NCBI RefSeq assembly: GCF_004295485.1 | Contig: NZ_CP036164.1 | Coordinates: forward strand, 1,922,001 to 1,986,000 | Length of the DNA: 64,000 bases | Origin: Janibacter limosus | GTDB taxonomy: Bacteria > Actinomycetota > Actinomycetes > Actinomycetales > Dermatophilaceae | Direction: 5' to 3' | Part shown: positions 39,402 to 46,884 of the stretch, in pieces | How the letters are laid out: every line of letters starts with the position of its first letter | How positions within the stretch are numbered: position 1 is the first letter of the stretch | Position numbers and translations under genes: made by a program | The notes under the pieces: generated by a model | Database searches by the model: none | What the model was told of the DNA's origin: nothing | The model's input: the letters and a program-made list of their open reading frames with translations, nothing else

Positions 39402-41228
39402 ATGACGACAGCCCTCTCCCGCACCACCCTGCTGACCCTCCTCGCTGCCATGCTCTGGGCGGCCCTGATGATGGCGGGCAGGCCGCCCGCGGCGGTGCCC
39501 GACCCCGGGTCGAGCGCGGCGGTCGCCGCGCTGACCAGCCGGCCGGCGGACTGGGCAGCTGGCGCCGTGCCGGCAGGCTTCGTCACCGACCTCGGGTATG
39601 CGCCGCGCCTCGAGCGCGGCCGGCTGGTCAACCCCACCGGGTCGTGCTCCTCGCCCGTGCCGCTGCCGGCCGAGTTCGAGGGCCCGTGCCGGCAGCACGA
39701 CCTGGGATATGACCTGCTGCGGCACGCGGCCCACAGGGGCGGCGCCCTGCCCACGGCGGCGAGGCAGCAGCTCGACGCCCAGCTCGTCGCCTCTGCTCGC
39801 GCGTCGTGCAACGGCCGCCAGGGGATCTCCCACGGCTGGTGCTCGGCATGGGCGGACATCGCCGGCTTCTTCGTCCGGGCCAACTCGGTCCGGCAGCACG
39901 ACTCCGCTCCCCTGCCGGAGGACGCCCTGTCCCGCAGCGCGACGGGTGCGGGCGCGCTCACCCTCGTCGGCGGTGCCGGGACGCTCGTGCTCGGTGGGGT
40001 GCGGCTACGGCGCAGGGTCGACTGGTCGCGGCTGACGGTGCGGATGTCCGACCTCGCGCCCCGGGTCTCCGGTGCGAGCGCCGCGGTGGCGGGCTTCGCA
40101 GTGAGCATCGCCCCCGGGCACCTGCCCCACGGACCCGTCCTGCAGGGCGGTTTGACGGCGGTGCTCGTCGGCGCCAGCGTGCTCCTGGTGCGTGCGCTGC
40201 GGCCCGGCACGGCGCGGCTCGTCGCGCGCGGTCGCTCGTGGGCGCTGGTCGGCGTGCTGGCCATGGCTCTCGCGACGCTCGGCTGGGCGCAACCAGCCCT
40301 CTCCTCCCGGCGTCTGGCGATCGGGCTGCCACCCACCGACCTGACCTGGTGGGCGACGGTGGGCGCCGTGGTGGGGGCTGCGTGGCTGGCGGTCCGCTCC
40401 CTTCGCTGGGGGTGGTCGCGGCGAGGCACCGCGTGGCGCCCGGCTGCGGTCATCGCGATCGCCTCGACGGCGGTCTTCTCCGGCGGGCCGGTGCACGGCG
40501 TGGCCACCGCGCCGGAGGACCGGGTGCTGCTGCAGTCCTCCCCCGTCGGCGCCGTGCGGGTCTACGCCGAGATGCGCGGAGGGGAGGTCCCGGGCGACCG
40601 TGCGGAGCGCGCCGCCGACGACCTGGTGCAGGCGGGCGGTCTGGAGCGGGAGCACGTCGTCATCGCGGTCCCGACGGGCTCGGGGTGGATCAACCCGCAG
40701 GTCGTGGCAGGGCTGGAGGAGCGCTTCGGCTCGCAGGTGGCGACGGTGGGGATGCAGTACGACGACGCGCCCAGCTGGGTCTCCTACCTCGTCCGCCGGG
40801 AGGATGCCGTGGGTGCGACGGCGCAGCTCTTCGACGCGGTCACCGAGCGGGTGCGGGAGCTGCCTGCGGACCAGCGCCCGCAGGTCCACGTCCACGGGGA
40901 GAGCCTCGGGGCGACGGCTGGCCAGGCGATCTTCGGTGGACCCGACACACGCCGGGCGCACGAGGTCTGCTCGGTCCTGTGGACGGGCACGCCGGGCGAC
41001 CACCGGGTGGGCCTGCCGCGGGAGGCTGCGGTCGCCAACGACGACGACCCCGTCGTGCACGCCTCGCCGCGCGACCTCCTGCTCCCACCGGGCGACGGCC
41101 GGCCGTGGGTGCCGGTGCTGAGCGCCGTGCACGAGGCCGCTGACCTCGTGGGGTCGCTCGACGTGCCCGACGGCAACGGTCACCGATACGGACCCGACAC
41201 AGCAGATCGGCTGGAGACCTGCCCCTAG
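39402..41228 (+). CDS. Predicted fusion: prokaryotic phospholipase A2 domain, membrane segments, Abhydrolase_9 domain
   Basis: The 608-residue protein begins with a hydrophobic signal/anchor (LLTLLAAMLWAALMMAG). Residues 45-165 resemble secreted prokaryotic phospholipase A2: four cysteines (82, 96, 136, 147) placed for two disulfides, the catalytic motif CRQHDLGY with His 99, and a CSAWADIAGFFVRA helix. Residues about 180-370 hold several transmembrane helices. Residues about 385-608 match the alpha/beta-hydrolase family PF10081: VRVYAEM near residue 390, PTGSGWINPQVV, DDAPSWVSYLV and the nucleophile motif HGESLGAT near residue 500. This suggests a membrane enzyme with two lipid-acting sites. 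Start is ATG 39402. It overlaps the convergent phosphatase by four bases. The domain identities are from motif recognition only. Confidence 0.75.
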   Translation: MTTALSRTTLLTLLAAMLWAALMMAGRPPAAVPDPGSSAAVAALTSRPADWAAGAVPAGFVTDLGYAPRLERGRLVNPTGSCSSPVPLPAEFEGPCRQHDLGYDLLRHAAHRGGALPTAARQQLDAQLVASARASCNGRQGISHGWCSAWADIAGFFVRANSVRQHDSAPLPEDALSRSATGAGALTLVGGAGTLVLGGVRLRRRVDWSRLTVRMSDLAPRVSGASAAVAGFAVSIAPGHLPHGPVLQGGLTAVLVGASVLLVRALRPGTARLVARGRSWALVGVLAMALATLGWAQPALSSRRLAIGLPPTDLTWWATVGAVVGAAWLAVRSLRWGWSRRGTAWRPAAVIAIASTAVFSGGPVHGVATAPEDRVLLQSSPVGAVRVYAEMRGGEVPGDRAERAADDLVQAGGLEREHVVIAVPTGSGWINPQVVAGLEERFGSQVATVGMQYDDAPSWVSYLVRREDAVGATAQLFDAVTERVRELPADQRPQVHVHGESLGATAGQAIFGGPDTRRAHEVCSVLWTGTPGDHRVGLPREAAVANDDDPVVHASPRDLLLPPGDGRPWVPVLSAVHEAADLVGSLDVPDGNGHRYGPDTADRLETCP

Positions 41229-41827
41229 TCGACGACGGAGTGCGTGGTGATCGAGCCGGGAGCGATCGGCTCGTCCCAGTCGATGTCGCGGTGCGATGTG
41301 GAGCGCAGCCAGGCCAGGGCCGCCCGGATCGTGTGCTCGTGGCTGACGACGACCAGGCGGTCGGGCTGCTCGATGAGTGCGGGAGCAAACCACTCACCGA
41401 CGCGCTCGTAGACGTCCTGCATCGACTCGCCACCGCCCCAGCGCACCTCGCTGATGTGCGTGTCGTCCGGCACCGACTGCTCGCGCAGGGAGTCGGACCG
41501 CTGCCCCTCCAACTCACCGAGAGCCTGCTCCCGCAGACCCGCCTCGTGCCGGACGGAGGCGCTCCACCGCAGGGGGCGCAGCGCGACGGAGATGATCTCG
41601 GCGGTCTGCAGGGCACGCACCAGGTCGCTGGTCCACAGGTCGAGGGAGTGCTCGCGCCGCGGCGGTCCTGTCAGGGCACTGAGGGTGAGTCCCGCTCGGG
41701 CTGCCTGGGCCCGCCCCTCGTCGGTGAGCACCGCCTGGTTGGGGCCCCGGTGGGCGCCCTGGACGAGACCGTCACGGTTCCACGTCGACTCACCGTGACG
41801 GATGAGGTGCACGTGTGTCGGGCTCAC
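41225..41827 (-). CDS. Histidine phosphatase family protein, possible alpha-ribazole phosphatase
   Basis: This 200-residue protein has the phosphoglycerate-mutase-like active site: phosphohistidine motif HLIRHGESTWN at the N-terminus, the second catalytic His in VVVSHEHTIRAAL near residue 165, and Arg/Glu residues in between. The divergent neighbour is cobQ, so a role as alpha-ribazole-5'-phosphate phosphatase in the lower-ligand pathway is attractive, but family members act on many substrates. The -10 box TAGCGT (41835-41840) lies seven bases before GTG 41827, pointing to a leaderless start there. Confidence 0.85.
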   Translation of the reverse strand: MSPTHVHLIRHGESTWNRDGLVQGAHRGPNQAVLTDEGRAQAARAGLTLSALTGPPRREHSLDLWTSDLVRALQTAEIISVALRPLRWSASVRHEAGLREQALGELEGQRSDSLREQSVPDDTHISEVRWGGGESMQDVYERVGEWFAPALIEQPDRLVVVSHEHTIRAALAWLRSTSHRDIDWDEPIAPGSITTHSVVD

Positions 41828-41834
41828 GCAGCCC

Positions 41835-41857
41835 ACGCTATCGGCGAACCGTAGAGT
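41835..41857. promoter_or_regulatory. Divergent leaderless promoters: phosphatase and cobQ
   Basis: Minus strand: TAGCGT (41835-41840), seven bases from the phosphatase GTG. Plus strand: TAGAGT (41852-41857), eight bases from the cobQ GTG. Only 38 bases separate the two start codons, so the genes must compete for or share polymerase. No riboswitch fits in this gap. Confidence 0.5.
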
Positions 41858-41865
41858 GGCGGCTC

Positions 41866-43335
41866 GTGAGCGGACTGCTGATCACCGGGACCTCCTCCGA
41901 CGCGGGCAAGTCTCTCGTCGTGACGGGGCTGTGTCGAGTCATCGCCCGGCGCGGGATCTCGGTCGCGCCCTACAAGGCGCAGAACATGTCCAACCACTCG
42001 ATGGTCTGCCGTGACGGCTCCGAGATCGGGCGCGCGCAGTACCTGCAGGCGCAGGCCGCGGGTGTCGAGGCGACGTCCGCGATGAACCCGGTCCTGCTCA
42101 AGCCGGGCAGCGACCGGCGGGCGCACGTGGTCGTGCGCGGGCGGCCGGCCGGCGAGCTGATGGCCGGCGAGTACGCGACGGGTCGTCGCCACCTGGCGGA
42201 GGCGGCCTTTGCCGCCTACGAGGAGCTCGCCGGGGAGCACGAGGTGATCGTCTGCGAAGGTGCCGGCTCCCCCGCCGAGATCAACCTGCGAGCCGGCGAC
42301 TACGTCAACCTCGGTCTGGCGCAGCGGTTTTCGCTGCCCACGGTGCTCGTCGGGGACATCGACCGCGGAGGGGTACTCGCGGCGCTCTACGGCACGTGGG
42401 CGCTCGTCTCGGACGAGGACCGGCCGCTGCTGCGCGCCTACCTGATCAACAAGTTCCGCGGGGACGCCTCCGTGCTGGAGCCGGGCCTTGAGGAGATCAG
42501 CCGGCGCACGGGCATGCCGAGCCTCGGGGTGCTGCCGTGGCTGCAGGACGTGTGGCTGGACTCCGAGGACTCCCTGTCGATGGGCGCCTGGGGCGATGCC
42601 GCGGATGGCGTCCCCGAGGACCGGCGCCTGTCGGTGGCCGTCGTCCGTCTGCCGCGCACGTCCAACGGGACGGACGTCGACGCGCTGGCCGCCGAGCCGG
42701 GGGTCGACGTGAGGGTCACCGTCGACGCCGACCACGTGCGCGAGGCGGACCTGCTCGTGCTGCCCGGGTCCCGGGCGACGATCTGCGACCTGGCGTGGCT
42801 GCGACGGACCGGACTGGCGGACATCGTGCTCGACCGCGCCCGTCGCGGTGCGCCGGTGCTCGGGGTCTGCGGCGGGTACCAGATGCTGCTCGACGAGATC
42901 GTCGACGACGGGATCGAAGGGGGCGAGTCCACCTCTACCACAACCGTCCGCGGCCTCGGCCTGCTGCCCGGTCGGGTCGTCTTCCACGAGGACAAGGTGC
43001 TCGCGCGACCGAGCGGTGCATGGCGCGGCCATGAGGTGGACGGCTACGAGATCCACCACGGGGTCGTCGCGCCGACCGGCGGTGAGGACTTCCCCGGCGG
43101 GCACGCCGTGGGCGCCGTGCGCGGGTCGATCTGGCACGGCACCCTGGAGTGCGACGACTACCGCCGAGCACTGCTCGCCGACGTGGCCGCGATGACCGGG
43201 TCGACGTGGTCCGCGAAGCCGGGGGCGGCCCCCTTCGCCGCACGTCGTGAAGGCATGATCGACACTCTCGCCGATGCCCTCGAGACCCATGTCGACGTCG
43301 ACGCCATCATCACTCTCGCGAAGGAATCCCGTTGA
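41866..43335 (+). CDS. cobQ: Cobyric acid synthase CobQ
   Basis: CobQ amidates adenosylcobyrinate a,c-diamide at four side chains using glutamine and ATP. The 489-residue protein has the N-terminal ATP-binding domain (ITGTSSDAGKSLVVTGLCRV) and a C-terminal class I glutamine amidotransferase with the nucleophile Cys in VLGVCGGYQML and the His in YEIHHGVV. Start GTG 41866 is supported by the leaderless promoter. The stop overlaps the TTG start of cobF (TTGA), so the two form a coupled operon. Confidence 0.95.
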   Translation: MSGLLITGTSSDAGKSLVVTGLCRVIARRGISVAPYKAQNMSNHSMVCRDGSEIGRAQYLQAQAAGVEATSAMNPVLLKPGSDRRAHVVVRGRPAGELMAGEYATGRRHLAEAAFAAYEELAGEHEVIVCEGAGSPAEINLRAGDYVNLGLAQRFSLPTVLVGDIDRGGVLAALYGTWALVSDEDRPLLRAYLINKFRGDASVLEPGLEEISRRTGMPSLGVLPWLQDVWLDSEDSLSMGAWGDAADGVPEDRRLSVAVVRLPRTSNGTDVDALAAEPGVDVRVTVDADHVREADLLVLPGSRATICDLAWLRRTGLADIVLDRARRGAPVLGVCGGYQMLLDEIVDDGIEGGESTSTTTVRGLGLLPGRVVFHEDKVLARPSGAWRGHEVDGYEIHHGVVAPTGGEDFPGGHAVGAVRGSIWHGTLECDDYRRALLADVAAMTGSTWSAKPGAAPFAARREGMIDTLADALETHVDVDAIITLAKESR

Positions 43336-44165
43336 GCGACAACGCAGCCCGCCGGATCCACGTCATCGGCATCGGCGCCGGCTCCCCCGGGCACGTGACC
43401 GCGGAGGCAGCCGCTGCGCTGGCCGAGGTCGACGTCTTCCTCGTCGCGGACAAGGACGGAAGCAAGGACGAGCTGGTCGCGGTGCGGCGGGCGATCTGCG
43501 ACCGGTTCATCCCCGCAGAGCATGCCTACGAGTTCATCACCGTGCCCGATCCGAAGCGCGGTCCGGATGCCGACCGCGACAGCGCTGAGTACGCACAGGG
43601 GGTGCGCGACTGGCACGCGGCCCGCACCGACGCCTACGTGCGGATCATCGAGGGGCTGCCGACCGACGCGGTCGTGGGCTTCCTCGTGTGGGGCGACCCC
43701 GCCTTCTACGACAGCACCATCCGCATCGTTGACGCGATCGGCGAACGCATCGCGACCGCGGTGCGGGTCATCCCCGGGATCTCCGCCTTCCAGACGCTGG
43801 CTGCGGCGCACGGGATCGTGCTTCACCGCGTCGGGGAGCCCATCCACGTCACGACAGGACGCCGACTCGTCGACGAGTGGACCCGTGCGGAGGCTGCCGA
43901 CCTGTCACTCGGCACCGTCGTCGTCATGCTCGACGGCCACCTGCACTGCCGCGAGCTCGCGGCCACCCATCCGGACACGGTCATCCACTGGGGCGCCTAC
44001 GTCGGCATGCCGCAGCAGGAGCTGCGCTCCGGGCGGCTCGCCGACGTCATCGACGAGATCGTCGAGCTGCGCGCCCGGCTGCGCGAGAGGCACGGTTGGG
44101 TCATGGACGTCTACGCCCTTGGGTCCGCATCCGCGCCGGTCCATACCGGCGGAAGGCTTGCGTGA
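43332..44165 (+). CDS. cobF: Precorrin-6A synthase (deacetylating) CobF
   Basis: CobF methylates C-1 of precorrin-5 and removes the acetyl group, a step exclusive to the oxygen-dependent cobalamin pathway. The 277-residue protein has the tetrapyrrole methylase motifs GIGAGSPGHVTAEA at the N-terminus, FLVWGDPAFYDST near residue 115 and VIPGISAFQTLAAAHG. The start is an unusual TTG, fixed by its overlap with the cobQ stop. Its own stop overlaps the GTG of the first ORF of an unknown cassette. Confidence 0.94.
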   Translation: MSDNAARRIHVIGIGAGSPGHVTAEAAAALAEVDVFLVADKDGSKDELVAVRRAICDRFIPAEHAYEFITVPDPKRGPDADRDSAEYAQGVRDWHAARTDAYVRIIEGLPTDAVVGFLVWGDPAFYDSTIRIVDAIGERIATAVRVIPGISAFQTLAAAHGIVLHRVGEPIHVTTGRRLVDEWTRAEAADLSLGTVVVMLDGHLHCRELAATHPDTVIHWGAYVGMPQQELRSGRLADVIDEIVELRARLRERHGWVMDVYALGSASAPVHTGGRLA

Positions 44166-44473
44166 GTAGTGGGATCGTGCAGCAGGCAGAATCCTTGACG
44201 TCGGACAACGACCCTTCTACTATCCCGGTCTACGGGTCCCGAAGCGTAGGGGCCGCGCCTCGAGGGGGAGCCGTTCTACGAGCCACCTGCGTATCAGTCT
44301 TGAGTGTCCTCTTCTTCGTGGGAGGGCTACCAGTCCAAGCCCACTCCGGCCCCGCGTCCACTTCAGGACAGCTGCGTTCGAGCATCGCCATGACCCCTAC
44401 CGCAGAGTGGCGTTGGTACTACACCAATTACTTTCTTCCAAACAAAGTTGCAACAATCGAGGCTATGCAATGA
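44162..44473 (+). CDS. Unknown small exported or membrane protein, first ORF of AT-richer cassette
   Basis: GTG 44162 overlaps the cobF stop (GTGA). The 103-residue product has 40 polar residues, one hydrophobic segment (VLRATCVSVLSVLFFVGGL, residues 38-56) ending in a signal-peptidase-like VQA-HS, and a C-terminal stretch rich in Trp and Tyr (EWRWYYTNYF). I do not recognise it. The DNA here is visibly less GC-rich and uses codons such as TAT, CAA and ATA that neighbours avoid. Its stop overlaps the ATG of the next ORF. It could be a real acquired gene or a decaying remnant. Confidence 0.5.
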   Translation: MSSGIVQQAESLTSDNDPSTIPVYGSRSVGAAPRGGAVLRATCVSVLSVLFFVGGLPVQAHSGPASTSGQLRSSIAMTPTAEWRWYYTNYFLPNKVATIEAMQ

Positions 44474-44577
44474 CGACGCCTGGACATCCCGGATACGTGT
44501 ATGGCATCAGTTCCTATACCTGTGTGTTGCCCTCCGGAGAGCAAGTGGTCCATGAGGGTCTTGGACTGATCAGGTGA
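44470..44577 (+). CDS. 35-residue ORF chained between two unknown ORFs
   Basis: ATG 44470 overlaps the previous stop (ATGA) and its own TGA (44575-44577) overlaps the GTG of the next ORF. The product begins MTTPGHPGYVYGISSY and ends EGLGLIR. It has no recognisable domain. The paired four-base overlaps are hard to explain by chance, but so short an ORF can also reflect a frameshifted remnant of a longer gene that once joined its neighbours. Confidence 0.4.
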   Translation: MTTPGHPGYVYGISSYTCVLPSGEQVVHEGLGLIR

Positions 44578-45134
44578 CAGCGGAGTCAGCGGCACGCCGC
44601 TGCGTCATCACGCCCGGCCACGAGGTGGTCGTCTCCGGGGAGCTCACCGGCGGAGAGAGCCCGTCGGTATGGGTTCATCAGGGATTCGGTCTCACCGGCC
44701 GTGTCGAGGGTGGCCGAGTCCCGCTGACGGGCGAGAACCTCACGCCCGGGTTGGGGCGCGTCGCCGGTCTCTGGGACGGCTTCGGGATCACGCCGGCGAG
44801 GCCAACCTCCGTCATCCATGATCACGACGCACCGCCCGTGGTGCTCACCGCATCCGAGAGGCTCCCTGGTCCCCAGGACCTGACCGACACCGAGCGCGAG
44901 AGCGCGATGGACGAGGTGTTCTCCCGCTCCGGGAGCCGGTTGCTCGGCTTCGGTGGGACCTCGCACAGCACCTTCGCGTGCCTGCTCTTCGTGGACTCCG
45001 CCTTCGTCGACTGGTGGCTCGACGTCACGACCCTGCGCATCGACCTGTCAGTCGCGATGCTCCCGTCCTCGCTGTGGGACGACTCGGGGAGGCTGCCACC
45101 CGGTGTCATGCCGGGTGCGCACGCCCGACCGTGA
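44574..45134 (+). CDS. Unknown 186-residue protein, last ORF of cassette
   Basis: GTG 44574 overlaps the preceding stop. The product has a predicted beta-rich first half (VITPGHEVVVSGELTGG, VWVHQGFGLTGRV) and a second half with an unusual Cys/Trp segment (STFACLLFVDSAFVDWWLDVTTLR). No signal peptide or known domain is recognised. Base composition returns to the neighbourhood norm from about 44600 on, unlike the two ORFs before it. It ends eight bases from the convergent bluB-cobT gene. There is no evidence linking it to cobalamin beyond position. Confidence 0.55.
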   Translation: MTAESAARRCVITPGHEVVVSGELTGGESPSVWVHQGFGLTGRVEGGRVPLTGENLTPGLGRVAGLWDGFGITPARPTSVIHDHDAPPVVLTASERLPGPQDLTDTERESAMDEVFSRSGSRLLGFGGTSHSTFACLLFVDSAFVDWWLDVTTLRIDLSVAMLPSSLWDDSGRLPPGVMPGAHARP

Positions 45135-45141
45135 GGTCGCT

Positions 45142-46884
45142 TCAGCGGGTGCGGGCGGCCAGGCGGCGGATGGCGAGGCCCTGGAGGACCATCGAGGCGG
45201 CGAGGCAGGCACCGACGCCCTCGCCGGAGCGCAGCCGCAGGTCGAGCAGGGGCTCGAGGCCGAGCTCGCGCAGGACGAGGGCATGGGCGCGCTCGCGACT
45301 GACCTGACCGGCAAGCAGGTAGGCCTGCGTCGCCGGCTCGATCCGGCTGGCGATGACGCCCGGCAGTGATCCCGCCAGTCCGTCCAGAACCACCGGGGCG
45401 CCTGCGGCAGCAGCACCGAGGGTGACCCCCGTGAGCAGGGCGATCTCGGGACCCCCGACCTTCGCGAGGAGGCGAAGGGGGTCTGACTCACCCTTGGTCC
45501 GGGCCAGCGCAGCAGCGACGACGTCGCGCTTGCGCGCGACCATGTCGGCGTCCGAGCCGGAGCCGAGGCCGACGGCGTCCTGGGGTTCGAGGTCGAGCAG
45601 GGCGCAGACGAGCGCGGCAGCAACCGTCGTGTTGCCGACGCCGACCTCGCCGAGGCAGACGAGCCCGCTGGCTGCGGCCTCGCGACCGATCTCGCGGCCC
45701 GCCGCGACGAGTGCCGCGACGTCGGCGTCGCTCATCGCGTCGGTCGCCGCGAGGTCGCCCCGTTCCCCCGCGGGCCGCGCGTCACGCGCGCCTGGGATCG
45801 CGTGTGCCACACCGCAGTCGGCGGCGATGACCGCCAGCCCGGCGCCAGCAGCGGACGCCGCGCCGAGCGAGGTCCCGGCCACCGTCGCGGCGAGCACGTC
45901 ACGCGTCGTCGCGATCGGAAAGGCACTGACGTCGAGATCTGTCACCGGGTGATCCGCACCGGCCAGCACGAGGGTGCCGCCCGTGAGGTCGTGGGCGCCG
46001 ACGGCGAGCACCCGGTTGAGTGCCCGGTCGAGGACACCCAACGAGTCCGGCGGCGACAACAGCTCGTCGGCTGCATCGGTCGCACCGACGAGTCGCTCCG
46101 GCTCGGGGCCTCGCAGGTGTGAGACCGGCTGCTGCGGGGCCGACTCGTCGGCAGGCCACCGGTCGCGGATGACGACCTGCTCGAGGGGAGTCTTCCGCGA
46201 CCACGCCGCCCGCTCCAACCCCGGCGACGGGGGGCGCTCGTCGGGCCACCCCAGGCAGAGCCAGCCGAGCGTCACGACGCCCTCGGGCAGGCCGAGCAGG
46301 TCAGCGAGCTCGTCGGGGTCGAAGAGGGTCACCCACCCCATGCCCAAGCCGTGGGCGCGGGCGGTGAGCCACATGTTTTCGATCGCGGTGGCGCAGGACC
46401 ACATGTCCGCGTCGGGGAAGGTCGCCCGACCGAGCACACCCGTTGCGGGAGTGCGTCGGTCGCACGCGACGACGATCCCCACGGGCGCCTCGCGCAGACC
46501 CTCGAGCTTGAGGTCGAGCATGCGCGCGGCGCGCTCGGAGGCCAGGTGCGCGGCCTGGTCGACCCGCGCCCTGTCGGCCATCGCGGCAGCCCGGTCACGG
46601 GTCGTGGGGTCGGTGACGACGATGAAGCGCCATGGCTGCGAGTGGCCGACGCTCGGGGCGCGGTGACCGGCCTCGAGGACCGAGGTGATCAGGTCCTCCG
46701 GCACCGCGTCGGGGCGGTAACGGCGGATGTCCCGGCGCCCGGCGACCACGGCGGCCAGCGCCTCGGTGACGGACTCCCCCATCGCCCAGCCCGACGGGTC
46801 ATCGCGCCGCTGCGCGGCACTGCTGGTGTCACCGATCGTCGGGACGGGTCGGGCATAGCGGGCCCGACCCCCTTCGTCACTCAC
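45142..46884 (-). CDS. Fused BluB (DMB synthase) and CobT phosphoribosyltransferase
   Basis: The 580-residue protein joins two enzymes of the lower-ligand pathway. Residues about 35-225 are a BluB-type nitroreductase-fold domain (VAGRRDIRRYRPDAVPEDL, HRAPSVGHSQPWRF, MGWVTLFDPDELADLL), which makes 5,6-dimethylbenzimidazole from FMNH2 and oxygen. Residues about 260-580 are CobT, which attaches that base to a ribose phosphate: SPPDSLGVLDRAL, DCGVAHAIPG and the catalytic Glu in CLGEVGVGNTT. The fusion would channel the base. GTG 46884 overlaps the cobN stop (GTGA), so it is translated with cobN under the upstream riboswitch. Confidence 0.93.
   Translation of the reverse strand: MSDEGGRARYARPVPTIGDTSSAAQRRDDPSGWAMGESVTEALAAVVAGRRDIRRYRPDAVPEDLITSVLEAGHRAPSVGHSQPWRFIVVTDPTTRDRAAAMADRARVDQAAHLASERAARMLDLKLEGLREAPVGIVVACDRRTPATGVLGRATFPDADMWSCATAIENMWLTARAHGLGMGWVTLFDPDELADLLGLPEGVVTLGWLCLGWPDERPPSPGLERAAWSRKTPLEQVVIRDRWPADESAPQQPVSHLRGPEPERLVGATDAADELLSPPDSLGVLDRALNRVLAVGAHDLTGGTLVLAGADHPVTDLDVSAFPIATTRDVLAATVAGTSLGAASAAGAGLAVIAADCGVAHAIPGARDARPAGERGDLAATDAMSDADVAALVAAGREIGREAAASGLVCLGEVGVGNTTVAAALVCALLDLEPQDAVGLGSGSDADMVARKRDVVAAALARTKGESDPLRLLAKVGGPEIALLTGVTLGAAAAGAPVVLDGLAGSLPGVIASRIEPATQAYLLAGQVSRERAHALVLRELGLEPLLDLRLRSGEGVGACLAASMVLQGLAIRRLAARTR

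Noticed and set aside
44162..45134. Cobalt transporter or cobalamin enzyme in the cassette after cobF
   Set aside because: No CbtA/CbtB, CbiM or known enzyme motif is present; only one hydrophobic segment is found.
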